Position numbers and translations under genes: made by a program. This document shows positions 23,582 to 32,090 of a DNA stretch of 37,914 nt, piece after piece (positions within the stretch are counted from its first letter, which is position 1; each line of letters opens with the position of its first letter). Origin of the DNA: Oscillospiraceae bacterium (lineage in GTDB: Bacteria; Bacillota; Clostridia; Oscillospirales; Ruminococcaceae); NCBI GenBank assembly GCA_017505635.1, contig JAFVOU010000022.1, positions 1-37,914 of the forward strand, read 5' to 3'. The notes under the pieces were generated by a model. That model saw only the letters and a program-made list of their open reading frames with translations. It ran no database searches and was not told the origin of the DNA.

Positions 23582-25762
23582 TTATTTGTAGAACAGAACT
23601 TCTGTGTTAAGGGCAATAATGGTAAATCCGTCCAGGATTATCATAATATTGACCACTGCAAGTGCAAACAGCAGAACTTTGTCCATATTCTTTTTAAGTG
23701 TGATATTTTCGTTTGACAGTGCCATTATCAGCAGAGGCAGAACAGGGATAAAATATCTGCCCTGAATGCCAAACACTGTTTCGTAGTTTACAGGTGTCCA
23801 GGTTACACAGGCTGTGCAGAACAGTGCCACTACGCCAAGGGCAACAAGTGTGCCCCACCATTTCTGCGGACCTTTGTACTGCAGGGTTTCCTCAGGCTGT
23901 TTAAGGGTAGTAAGATAAACTATAACCATAACTGCCATTACAAACAGCCAGTTAATCTGCACAGGCGAAAGGATAACCTCGCCAAGTATACCGCCGAAAA
24001 TCTGATAGATATACAGCGATGTATTGTCCTGCAGGGTATTTATGATAAGTTTAACCGTCTGCGGAATATGTGTAAGGATATATCCTGCCGAGAACAGATA
24101 TTTGCTGTCACCGTTTTCCAGCAGGTCATCTTCCGGGGCAGGTGCAGGTGTTTCTGCAGTTTCTGTCGCTGTTTCTTCGTCAGCAGCCGCTTCTGTTTCC
24201 TCTGCTTCGTCATAAAGCACAGCTACCTGACTTTCATCTTCTGCCTGTGCTGCTGCCACAGTCTGCTGCGGGAACAGGCTTTCCTTTACCTGAGAAACAA
24301 ATCTCTGATTGAACGCCAGCCACATTGCTGCAGAAGCCACAAGGATAATTGCTATGTTAAGCAGATATTTCTTTTTGCTGCCGAATTTTTTCCATGGAAT
24401 GATAAGGCCAAGTGCCACAATCACCACATAAACCGCCTTGCTTGGAGCGATAAGTGTCGCCAAAGCGGTAAGCAGTATTGTGTCTTTAACGGTAATTTTT
24501 TCCTTATTGTATGTAAGGTCAAATACGATTGCCGTGAACAGGAAACACAGACTTATAACAAAGGCATCGTATGTAAAGGATGCCGCAAGCTGCATTGCTA
24601 TAGGTGTAAGCGCCACCGCTGCCATTGTTGTTTTGAAAAACGGCATACGGCGTATTGCAAAGTATATTACAGCGCTATAAAGCAGCAGGTTGCCAAGACG
24701 CCCCATAATATACATCTGCACCCTGCCCATACCAAGCAGACGGGCAAGGGTTATACCCAGCGCCTGTGCCCAGTAAAGCGGCGGGAAATATCCCTCCGAC
24801 CATCTTGTCCATACAGGAACAAGGTTGGTTTTACCTTCGTCGGATTTAAAAAGCCCGTCGTAAATCTCTTTAAGTTCAAAGGCAGTGGAGCTTGCAGGAT
24901 AAAGTGTGTCACCATAGTCGCATTCGCGCATAAGCAGTTTGCCGTCTTCGTAGCAGTCTGTTATGCCCATCATAAGGTTGGACTGATAATAGCTCATACC
25001 CATATGTGTATATTCGTCAGGTGCACCGCGCAACGGTGTGAATATGCTGAAGATAAAACCAATACCAAGGGCACAGAACAGGAATATGTTGTGCACCTTT
25101 GCTTTAAGCACAAACACAACAATGTATGCCCCCACAAGGAATACCAGCATAACAGCGGAAAGAATTTTAAAGTAAGGTGCCATTTCGCCGTTTACATATT
25201 CGGTGATATACTGATATGCCACAACACCGCTTTCCAGCTGTGTGCCGTTTTCCACCACAGGCTGATAACCGCCTACATACAGAGGGTCCTTCCACAGTGC
25301 CACGCGGTCTTCGGCTGTGTCACCGTCGATATAAACATGCAGTTTATAGTCAGCGTAAATTTCAGTTCTGTCTATCTTTTTATCAAACATAAAGCGTTTG
25401 AAATTGTCATTGTAAACTGTAGAAAGGTCAGCCTTTGCAGATGCCAGCAGGTTATCCTCCATATCCAGCAGGTCAACATACATTGTGCCGCTGTTTATTC
25501 TGCCAAAGGTGTGCACATTAAGGTTGATGCCGTACACATCGGTGTTTGGTATAACCCTGATATGCTGAACAACCCCAACTTCATCGGTGATAGGTGCAGT
25601 CACATCACTGTAGCTGTCAAAGCCGATGGTGCGGTGCCACAGGTCAACTGCTTCCTCCACGGTGTTTTCCTCTATCCAGGCAAAGCTTACAAGGCTTACC
25701 ACCACGATAAGTGCTATTGCAATAAAGTGTCTCAGTTTATAAAGTAAGTTTTTTATCTTCAT
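23582..25762 (-). CDS. DUF2142 family polytopic membrane protein
   Basis: A 726-residue protein with an N-terminal membrane anchor, an extracytoplasmic beta-type region of about 150 residues (about 30-200), then roughly ten membrane segments. TPLRGAPDEYTHMGMSYY is the DUF2142 signature; the fold resembles GT-C-type transferases and the family often sits in wall-glycan or rhamnan loci. An extracytoplasmic loop near residues 497-550 is low-complexity and acidic (EETEAAADEETATETAETP), unusual for this family. AAGGCGG lies 6 bases before the ATG. It follows the DUF624-like gene by 23 bases and shares its promoter. Function is not established. Confidence 0.85.
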   Translation of the reverse strand: MKIKNLLYKLRHFIAIALIVVVSLVSFAWIEENTVEEAVDLWHRTIGFDSYSDVTAPITDEVGVVQHIRVIPNTDVYGINLNVHTFGRINSGTMYVDLLDMEDNLLASAKADLSTVYNDNFKRFMFDKKIDRTEIYADYKLHVYIDGDTAEDRVALWKDPLYVGGYQPVVENGTQLESGVVAYQYITEYVNGEMAPYFKILSAVMLVFLVGAYIVVFVLKAKVHNIFLFCALGIGFIFSIFTPLRGAPDEYTHMGMSYYQSNLMMGITDCYEDGKLLMRECDYGDTLYPASSTAFELKEIYDGLFKSDEGKTNLVPVWTRWSEGYFPPLYWAQALGITLARLLGMGRVQMYIMGRLGNLLLYSAVIYFAIRRMPFFKTTMAAVALTPIAMQLAASFTYDAFVISLCFLFTAIVFDLTYNKEKITVKDTILLTALATLIAPSKAVYVVIVALGLIIPWKKFGSKKKYLLNIAIILVASAAMWLAFNQRFVSQVKESLFPQQTVAAAQAEDESQVAVLYDEAEETEAAADEETATETAETPAPAPEDDLLENGDSKYLFSAGYILTHIPQTVKLIINTLQDNTSLYIYQIFGGILGEVILSPVQINWLFVMAVMVIVYLTTLKQPEETLQYKGPQKWWGTLVALGVVALFCTACVTWTPVNYETVFGIQGRYFIPVLPLLIMALSNENITLKKNMDKVLLFALAVVNIMIILDGFTIIALNTEVLFYK

Positions 25763-25785
25763 ATATACCGCCTTAATATATAAGG

Positions 25786-26487
25786 TTAATCAATAATTTC
25801 GGGTTCGGTGTGGCTGAGTGCCGCAGCCTGTGCAGGAAGTGCAAAGCCTATTGTAAGTACAACCGGTATGCTTGCCGGCATAAACAACAGCTGTGCTGCA
25901 ATAACCACAATGCCCAGCACCACTGCCACTGCAGTACCCTTTGCTTTTACAAATGCAACAGGCACCGCATCCCTTACAGTTTCCGCAACTGTTTTTTCTG
26001 TCATTGTAACAGCACCGCTGTCAAAATCAGTTTCCGCAAACAGCATTGGAAAGGCGTGCACCGCCACAGCCCATATAAGCACCAGTGCTATAAGTGACAG
26101 GGACGCCATCGGCACATACATAATGCTTACCCCTGTCATTTTAAGATAAAAGGCAAAACCAAAAATCAATGCGGAATTTGCAATGGTAAAGAAAATTCCC
26201 GGTATAAGCATTTTTGCACACGCAGCCTTAAAGGATGCAAAAAACCATTTTGACGCTTTAAACTGCGGGCGGTCATCGGTGACCTGCAGGTTTGTGCAGT
26301 TAAGCAGTGCCGCCACAGCAGGGGCAATTGTAACAACCGGCAGACAGCACAGCACAAACAGAAAATTCCATTTTGCAAGGTTCAGCAATCCGTCGGTGAA
26401 CACCTCCCGCAGACGCGTGCGGAAGGCATGTTTTTTTGCCATTTCCATATCTATTTCAAAATTATTGTTGTCAAACTGTTTTTGCAC
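25786..26487 (-). CDS. DUF624 (YesL-like) membrane protein
   Basis: A 233-residue membrane protein with about five membrane segments. GLLNLAKWNFLFVLCCLPVVTIAPAVAALLNCTN resembles the DUF624 signature (segment shown as family blocks LAKWNFLFVLCCLPVVTIAP and AVAAL). The reading frame opens at 26526 with an ATG lacking a ribosome binding site; CGGAGG lies 7 bases before the GTG at 26487, so I take GTG as the start. YesL-like proteins are often linked to carbohydrate transport genes, and the sugar ABC cluster starts 330 bases away in the opposite direction. It is co-transcribed with the DUF2142 gene (23-base gap). Its role is unknown. Confidence 0.75.
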   Translation of the reverse strand: MQKQFDNNNFEIDMEMAKKHAFRTRLREVFTDGLLNLAKWNFLFVLCCLPVVTIAPAVAALLNCTNLQVTDDRPQFKASKWFFASFKAACAKMLIPGIFFTIANSALIFGFAFYLKMTGVSIMYVPMASLSLIALVLIWAVAVHAFPMLFAETDFDSGAVTMTEKTVAETVRDAVPVAFVKAKGTAVAVVLGIVVIAAQLLFMPASIPVVLTIGFALPAQAAALSHTEPEIID

Positions 26488-26531
26488 CTGATATCCTCCG
26501 ATACATAATTTTACATATCTATACATAATAT

Positions 26532-26560
26532 ACTATACCTAAATATAGCTGTTTTTGCAA
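26532..26560 (-). promoter_or_regulatory. promoter of the DUF624-DUF2142 transcript
   Basis: Minus strand: -35 TTGCAA (26555-26560), 17-base spacer, -10 TATAGT (26532-26537). It is divergent from the sugar transporter promoter. Confidence 0.6.
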
Positions 26561-26703
26561 CAGAAAAGCTTGCCGTCAGTTGTGATAATCTTAAAATATG
26601 GATTTTTTGACACTCTTTTGTAATATTTAATCTCTGTTTTGCACAAAAAAACAAAATACATTTAAGCAACTCAACTATTTTTGTGAATTGTCATAATTTT
26701 TTC

Positions 26704-26732
26704 TTGAAATATCGGGGGAAAAGTAATAAACT
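26704..26732 (+). promoter_or_regulatory. promoter of the maltodextrin ABC cluster
   Basis: -35 TTGAAA (26704-26709), 17-base spacer, -10 TAAACT (26727-26732). The predicted start is near 26739, so the palindromic operator begins about 9 bases downstream of it. Confidence 0.65.
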
Positions 26733-26747
26733 AGTATATGTAAAAAA

Positions 26748-26765
26748 ACTGGAAACGTTTCCAGT
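26748..26765. promoter_or_regulatory. LacI-family operator
   Basis: ACTGGAAACGTTTCCAGT is a perfect 18-bp palindrome with the central CG typical of LacI/CcpA-family sites. It lies just downstream of the predicted transcription start of the ABC cluster, where a bound repressor would block RNA polymerase. The cluster's own LacI-type protein is the likely ligand. The core TGGAAACGTTTCCA also fits a CcpA catabolite site, so dual control is possible. Confidence 0.88.
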
Positions 26766-26812
26766 AAAATAAAAGGGATTGTGTCCCTAGAAAAAACACA
26801 GGAGGATACATT

Positions 26813-28102
26813 ATGAAAAAATTATTGGCTTTGCTTCTTGCTGGCGCAATGGCTCTTTCAATGGTAGCTTGCGGCTCCAGTGAACCAGCAGCTCCAGAAG
26901 CAGAAACAGGTTCTGTTTACTACCTTAACTTCAAACCAGAACAGAACGATGCATGGCAGGCTCTTGCTGCAGCATACACAGAAGAAACTGGTGTTCCAGT
27001 AACAGTTGTTACAGCAGCTTCCGGCGAATACGAAACAACACTTATGGCAGAAATGGGCAAATCTGAAGCTCCAACACTCTTCCAGGTTAACGGTCCTGTA
27101 GGTCTTGCTAACTGGACAGACTACTGCTACGACCTCACAGGTACAGAAGTTCTTGGTCAGCTTACAAGCGACGGCTTTGCACTCAAAAACGGTGATGCAG
27201 TTGCTGGTATCGCATACGTAGTAGAATCCTACGGTATCATCGCTAACAAAGCTCTTCTTGCACAGGCAGGTTACACACCAGAAGATATCAAATCTTTCGC
27301 AGACCTTAAAGCAGTTGCAGAAGACATCACAGCTCGTTCTTCCGAACTCGGCTTTGCAGCATTCTCTTCCGCAGGTATGGACGGTTCTTCCGACTGGAGA
27401 TTCAAAACACACCTTGCTAACCTCCCAATCTACTTCGAATATCAGGCAGACGGCATCGGCTCTACAGCAGCTATCAAAGGTACATACCTTGACAACTACA
27501 GAGCTATGTGGGACCTCTACATCAACAACTCCACATGTGACCCAGCAGAACTTGCAGGCAAAACAGGTGACGACTCCAGAAACGAATTCCTCGAAGGCAA
27601 AGCAGTATTCTTCCAGAACGGTTCCTGGGAATACGGTTCCCTCTCCGCAGTATACGCTGACGAAGATCTCGTAATGCTTCCAATCTACTTTGGTGTAGGC
27701 GACGAAGCTAACCAGGGTCTCTGCACAGGTACAGAAAACTACTGGTGCGTAAACAGTCAGGCTGAACAGGCTGACATCGACGCAACACTCGCATTCATGA
27801 ACTGGTGCGTAACAAGCGAAAAAGGTACAACAGCTATGGCTAACGACATGGGCTTTGTAATTCCTTTCAAAGCAGCTGTTGAATCTCCAAACCTCTTCGT
27901 TAAACAGGACGTTGCTTACACAGCTGAAGGCAAAACTCCAGTTTCCTGGAACTTCCCAACAATGCCATCCGAAGAATGGAAAAACATGGTTGGTTCCGCT
28001 CTTACAGCTTATGCAGCAGACCAGACAGACGACAACTGGGCAGTAGTAGTTAAAAACTTCGTTGACGGTTGGGCAGCTGAATATGCACTTGCTAACGGCT
28101 AA
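26813..28102 (+). CDS. carbohydrate ABC transporter substrate-binding lipoprotein
   Basis: A 429-residue extracellular solute-binding protein of family 1. The signal peptide (KKLLALLLAGAMALSM) ends with a lipobox at Cys20. The mature protein has the family pattern EQNDAWQALAAAYTEETGVPVTVVTAASGEYETTLMAE and FLEGKAVFFQNGSWEYG (given in parts), the latter near the hinge and ligand-contact region. It captures an oligosaccharide for the two permeases downstream; maltodextrin is inferred from malQ in the same cluster. AGGAGG lies 8 bases before the ATG. Codon use is as extreme as in por. It is the first gene after the operator and is followed by an internal terminator. Confidence 0.93.
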   Translation: MKKLLALLLAGAMALSMVACGSSEPAAPEAETGSVYYLNFKPEQNDAWQALAAAYTEETGVPVTVVTAASGEYETTLMAEMGKSEAPTLFQVNGPVGLANWTDYCYDLTGTEVLGQLTSDGFALKNGDAVAGIAYVVESYGIIANKALLAQAGYTPEDIKSFADLKAVAEDITARSSELGFAAFSSAGMDGSSDWRFKTHLANLPIYFEYQADGIGSTAAIKGTYLDNYRAMWDLYINNSTCDPAELAGKTGDDSRNEFLEGKAVFFQNGSWEYGSLSAVYADEDLVMLPIYFGVGDEANQGLCTGTENYWCVNSQAEQADIDATLAFMNWCVTSEKGTTAMANDMGFVIPFKAAVESPNLFVKQDVAYTAEGKTPVSWNFPTMPSEEWKNMVGSALTAYAADQTDDNWAVVVKNFVDGWAAEYALANG

Positions 28103-28166
28103 TTAATTAAAGTATTAATTTATACAGCATTTTACAGACACTAATAAGTTAATAACTTAAAAAACG

Positions 28167-28206
28167 CAGAGACGGCAAGAACACTTGCTGTCTCTGTTTG
28201 TTTTTA
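28167..28206 (+). terminator. internal terminator between the binding protein and permease genes
   Basis: A 13-bp stem with one G-T pair (28167-28179 with 28184-28196), loop AACA, then TTTGTTTTTAT. It is a full intrinsic terminator inside the cluster. Read-through should supply the permeases, so the binding protein is made in excess. No new promoter is evident after it. Confidence 0.88.
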
Positions 28207-28235
28207 TAAAATTCAATATTGAGAGGAGCGTTTTT

Positions 28236-29087
28236 ATGGAAAAAGCGTTGAAGAAATATTCTCCAATCTTTGTGCTCCCAACTTTACTTGCATTCACCAT
28301 TGGCTTTATTGTTCCGTTTTTTGAAGGTCTTTATCTGTCTTTCTGTCAGTTTACAACGGTTAAAAATGCCAAATGGGTAGGCATAGGCAACTATCAGAGA
28401 GTTTTTGCAGACGAAGCATTTTTGCACAGCTTTGGTTTTACCGTTAAATATGCTGTTGTTGCAATTGTACTTATCAACGTAATTGCTCTTTGTCTTGCTC
28501 TTTTGCTTACACGCAATATGAAAGGCACAAACATTTTCCGTACAGTATTCTTTATGCCAAACCTTATCGGCGGTATCGTATTGGGTTATATCTGGCAGAT
28601 TCTTATCAACTGCGTGCTCAGCCTTGTTGGTCAGCCACTTCTTGCGCTGAACAGTCAGGCAGGCTACTGGGGCATCATCATCCTCACAGCATGGCAGCAG
28701 ATTGGTTATATGATGATTATCTACATCGCAGGTTTACAGAACGTACCTGACGACCTTATCGAAGCAGCACAGATTGACGGTGCTACACAGTGGGAAACAT
28801 TCTGGAAGGTTAAACTGCCAATGATTATGTCTTCCATCACAGTTTGTGTGTTCCTTACACTTACAAACTCCTTTAAGCTGTTCGACCAGAACCTTGCACT
28901 TACAGGCGGTGACCCTAACCATCTTACAGAAATGCTTGCCCTCAACATCTACCAGACATTCTATGCACGCGCAGGCTTGCAGTGGAAAGGTCTTGGTCAG
29001 GCAAAAGCAGTTCTGTTCTGTCTGCTGGTTGTTGTAATCAGCTTTGCACAGCTTAAAGCAACACGTTCCAAGGAGGTTCAGCAGTAA
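28236..29087 (+). CDS. sugar ABC transporter permease, MalF type
   Basis: A 283-residue inner-membrane permease with six membrane segments and the ATPase-contact EAA loop EAAQIDGATQWETFWKVKLP near residue 190. The reading frame opens at 28185, but GAGAGGAG is 6 bases before the ATG at 28236 and the product then begins EKALKKYSPIFVLP, as is usual. The stop codon overlaps the start of the next permease (TAATG), so the pair is translationally coupled. It forms the membrane channel with that protein. Confidence 0.93.
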   Translation: MEKALKKYSPIFVLPTLLAFTIGFIVPFFEGLYLSFCQFTTVKNAKWVGIGNYQRVFADEAFLHSFGFTVKYAVVAIVLINVIALCLALLLTRNMKGTNIFRTVFFMPNLIGGIVLGYIWQILINCVLSLVGQPLLALNSQAGYWGIIILTAWQQIGYMMIIYIAGLQNVPDDLIEAAQIDGATQWETFWKVKLPMIMSSITVCVFLTLTNSFKLFDQNLALTGGDPNHLTEMLALNIYQTFYARAGLQWKGLGQAKAVLFCLLVVVISFAQLKATRSKEVQQ

Positions 29088-29932
29088 TGAAAAAAGCAAA
29101 AGAGAAAAAATCCAATGCTATATGGTCTGTTATCCTTGGTGTACTCTCCATCGCATATATGTATCCGATTGTAATGATTCTCTTTAACTCTCTTAAAGCA
29201 GAACGTGCAATCAGCACAAACACAGCATTCAAACTTCCAACAGCAGAAACTTTTGCAGGTCTTGCAAACTATGTTAACGCAATCAACTCTCAGGGTTTCC
29301 TTAAAAGCCTTGGTTACAGCTTGCTTATCACAGTTACATCCGTTGCAGCAATCCTTTTGTTCTGCGCAATGTGTTCCTGGTATATCACACGCGTAAAAAC
29401 AAAGATTTCCAACGGCATCTACCTGCTGTTTGCATTCTCCATGGTTGTTCCTTTCCAGATGGTTATGTTTACTCTGTCCCAGACAGCTGATATGCTCAGC
29501 CTTAACAAACCTTGGAATATCTGGATTATCTACCTTGGCTTCGGCGCAGGTCTTGCAGTATTTATGTTTGCAGGCTTTATGAAATCCATTCCGCTGGAAG
29601 TTGAAGAAGCATCCATGATTGACGGCTGTAACCCACTGCAGACATTCTTTATGATTGTTATGCCAATGCTTAAACCAACAATGGTTTCGGTTGGTATTCT
29701 TGAAGCTATGTGGGTATGGAACGACTATCTGCTTCCAACTCTTGTTCTTGACATCAAAAAATACCGCACAATCCCTATGCTTATCCAGTACTTCCGTGGC
29801 AGTTACGGTCGAGTAGAAATGGGTCCGATGATGGCATGTATCATGCTTACAGTTATCCCTATCGTTATCATCTACCTCGCTGGTCAGAAGCATATTATCA
29901 AGGGTGTTGCTGCAGGTGCTGTCAAGGGTTAA
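29087..29932 (+). CDS. sugar ABC transporter permease, MalG type
   Basis: A 281-residue permease with six membrane segments and the EAA loop EEASMIDGCNPLQTFFMIVMP near residue 185. Conserved family features are the start after a short basic N-terminus (KKAKEKKSNAIWS) and ends with the usual short basic tail. AAGGAGG lies 9 bases before the ATG, and the ATG overlaps the stop of the preceding gene. It is the second half of the transmembrane channel. The regulator gene begins 5 bases after its stop. Confidence 0.93.
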   Translation: MKKAKEKKSNAIWSVILGVLSIAYMYPIVMILFNSLKAERAISTNTAFKLPTAETFAGLANYVNAINSQGFLKSLGYSLLITVTSVAAILLFCAMCSWYITRVKTKISNGIYLLFAFSMVVPFQMVMFTLSQTADMLSLNKPWNIWIIYLGFGAGLAVFMFAGFMKSIPLEVEEASMIDGCNPLQTFFMIVMPMLKPTMVSVGILEAMWVWNDYLLPTLVLDIKKYRTIPMLIQYFRGSYGRVEMGPMMACIMLTVIPIVIIYLAGQKHIIKGVAAGAVKG

Positions 29933-29937
29933 TATCT

Positions 29938-30948
29938 GTGGCTATTACCATCAAGGATATTGCAAAGGAATCCGGTTATGCCGTGGGGACTGTCTCCCGC
30001 GTGCTCAACAACCGTCCTGACGTATCCGACCAGGCCCGTAAAAGAATTATGGAAGTGGTGGATAAACATCACTTTAAACTTAACAACAACGCAAAACATT
30101 TAAAACAGCAGTCCGTAAAAGGCATTGCCATTATCATCAAGGGTTCACAGAATATGCTTTTTGCACATATTGTGGAACAGATGCAGGGTATGCTTACAGA
30201 AAAAGGTCTTGACTGTCTTATTTACTATATCAACGAAAAGGAAAACGAGGTCGAAACAGCAGTACGCCTTTGTGCCGAACGCAGACCTGCAGGCATTATG
30301 TTTCTCGGCTGCAATCTGCAGTATTTTCAGGACAGATTTGATGCAATCACCATTCCCTGTGTGCTTGTAACAACTCCCGGCCAGACCCTCGATTTTCCAA
30401 ATCTTTCCAGTGTATGCATCAACGATACAGAGGCCGCAAAGGCTGTTATCCGCCGCCTTATCGAAAACGGCCACACCGAGATAGGCATTCTGGGAGGCTA
30501 CATAGAACACTCAAAGATTTCCTACACCCGCTATATGGGCTGCATGGAATCTTTCGAAGCCCACAATATTCCTTTTGACAAGGAAAAACAGTATATGGAA
30601 TCCTTCTTCAATGTTGCAGACAGCTACAGTGCCATGCAGATTCTGCTGCAGAAGATGCCGCAGATTACAGCTGTTTTTGCAATGTCGGACGTTATGGCAA
30701 TAGGCGCTATCCGTGCAATAAAGGACAGCGGCAGAAAGGTGCCTGATGATATTTCGGTTGTAGGATTTGACGGTGTTGAACTGGCAGAGTACCTTTATCC
30801 GAAACTCACCACCATAAGACAGAACAGGGAAAGAATAGCCCAGCGGAGCGTTGAAATTCTGCTGGACTGCATCGACAACGGTGCCAAGGCTGTTCACGAA
30901 ACAGTTCCTTTCAGCATAATTGTCGGTGAAAGTACAAGAAAACTCTAA
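29938..30948 (+). CDS. LacI family transcriptional regulator
   Basis: A 336-residue LacI/GalR protein. The N-terminal helix-turn-helix is textbook (TIKDIAKESGYAVGTVSRVL, then NNRPDVSDQARKRI), followed by a hinge helix (NNNAKHLKQQSVKGIAIII in part) and a periplasmic-binding-type effector domain ending in SVVGFDGVELAEYLYPKLTT. The true start is GTG at 29938, preceded by AAGGG; the frame open upstream of it lies inside the permease gene. It sits between permease and ATPase genes, so it is co-transcribed with the operon it most likely represses at the palindrome 26748-26765, giving autoregulation. The effector is probably a maltodextrin or its product; this is inferred. Confidence 0.93.
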   Translation: MAITIKDIAKESGYAVGTVSRVLNNRPDVSDQARKRIMEVVDKHHFKLNNNAKHLKQQSVKGIAIIIKGSQNMLFAHIVEQMQGMLTEKGLDCLIYYINEKENEVETAVRLCAERRPAGIMFLGCNLQYFQDRFDAITIPCVLVTTPGQTLDFPNLSSVCINDTEAAKAVIRRLIENGHTEIGILGGYIEHSKISYTRYMGCMESFEAHNIPFDKEKQYMESFFNVADSYSAMQILLQKMPQITAVFAMSDVMAIGAIRAIKDSGRKVPDDISVVGFDGVELAEYLYPKLTTIRQNRERIAQRSVEILLDCIDNGAKAVHETVPFSIIVGESTRKL

Positions 30949-30965
30949 CAGGAGGACAAAATCAA

Positions 30966-32060
30966 ATGGCAAGTATCACATTTAAAAACGTGGTAAAAAC
31001 ATATGACAACGGCGTAACCGTTGTACCAGACCTTAACCTTGAAATCAAGGATAAGGAATTTATCGTGCTTGTTGGTCCTTCCGGCTGTGGTAAATCCACA
31101 ACACTGCGTATGATTGCAGGTCTGGAAGATGTATCAAGCGGCGAACTTTTTATCGGTGACAAGGTGGTTAACACTGTTGCACCAAAAGACAGAGACATTG
31201 CAATGGTATTCCAGAGCTATGCTTTGTACCCACATATGACAGTGCGCGACAATATGGCATTTGCACTTAAACTGCGCAAGGAACCACAGGAAGAAATTGA
31301 CAAAAAGGTTAACGAAGCTGCAAAAATCCTTGAGCTTGAAAAATACCTTGACAGAAAACCAAAGGCTCTCTCCGGCGGTCAGCGTCAGCGTGTTGCCCTT
31401 GGCCGTGCTATGGTTAGAAAACCTGCAGTTTTCCTTTTGGACGAACCTCTCTCCAACCTTGACGCAAAACTGAGAACAGAAATGCGCAGCCAGATTGCAG
31501 CACTGCACAAACGCCTTGAAACAACTTTTGTTTACGTTACACACGACCAGACAGAAGCTATGACAATGGGCGACAGAATCGTTGTTATGAAAGACGGTTA
31601 TGTACAGCAGTTTGACACACCTCAGAACCTTTACAACTATCCATGCAATATGTTTGTTGCAGGCTTTATCGGTTCCCCACAGATGAACTTTATGGATGTT
31701 ACTGTTGAAAAAGACGGTGACGGTCAGGTGCTCGTATTCGGCGACAGCCGTGTTGCTGTAAACAAACCTGAGCTCAACGAATATATCGGCAAAGAAGTTG
31801 TTATGGGTATCCGTCCTGAAGATATCCACGCAAACAGCAACGCTCACGTTGGCGCACCTAGCGAATTCAGCGCATTTATCAACCATATGGAAATGATGGG
31901 CAGCGAAAACTACCTCTATCTCGATGCATACGGTCAGAAAATGCTTGCAAGAATTCCTGCACGCTACGAATTCAGCGAAGATACAACAGTTACACTTTCC
32001 ATTGATACAGGCAAAATCCATGTGTTTGACAAAGAAACACAGAAAATTATCTGCCATTAA
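30966..32060 (+). CDS. ugpC: sugar ABC transporter ATP-binding protein (MsmK/UgpC/MalK type)
   Basis: A 364-residue ATPase of the MalK group. Walker A GPSGCGKST (residues 37-45), Q-loop QSYALYPHMTV, signature LSGGQRQRVALGRAMV, Walker B VFLLDEPLSNLDAK and the switch VTHDQTEAM are all intact. The C-terminal OB-fold regulatory domain (from about residue 235) contains MGIRPEDIH, typical of this group. It energises the two permeases in this cluster; MsmK-type ATPases sometimes serve several transporters, so it could also act elsewhere. AGGAGG lies 10 bases before the ATG. Confidence 0.95.
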   Translation: MASITFKNVVKTYDNGVTVVPDLNLEIKDKEFIVLVGPSGCGKSTTLRMIAGLEDVSSGELFIGDKVVNTVAPKDRDIAMVFQSYALYPHMTVRDNMAFALKLRKEPQEEIDKKVNEAAKILELEKYLDRKPKALSGGQRQRVALGRAMVRKPAVFLLDEPLSNLDAKLRTEMRSQIAALHKRLETTFVYVTHDQTEAMTMGDRIVVMKDGYVQQFDTPQNLYNYPCNMFVAGFIGSPQMNFMDVTVEKDGDGQVLVFGDSRVAVNKPELNEYIGKEVVMGIRPEDIHANSNAHVGAPSEFSAFINHMEMMGSENYLYLDAYGQKMLARIPARYEFSEDTTVTLSIDTGKIHVFDKETQKIICH

Positions 32061-32090
32061 TTCCGAGCACAGAAAAGGATGTGATTTTTT

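Noticed and set aside
29836..29937. Longer N-terminus for the LacI regulator
   Set aside because: The extra 34 residues lie inside the permease gene in another frame and are Tyr/Cys-rich. The GTG at 29938 has AAGGG upstream and begins directly at the helix-turn-helix.
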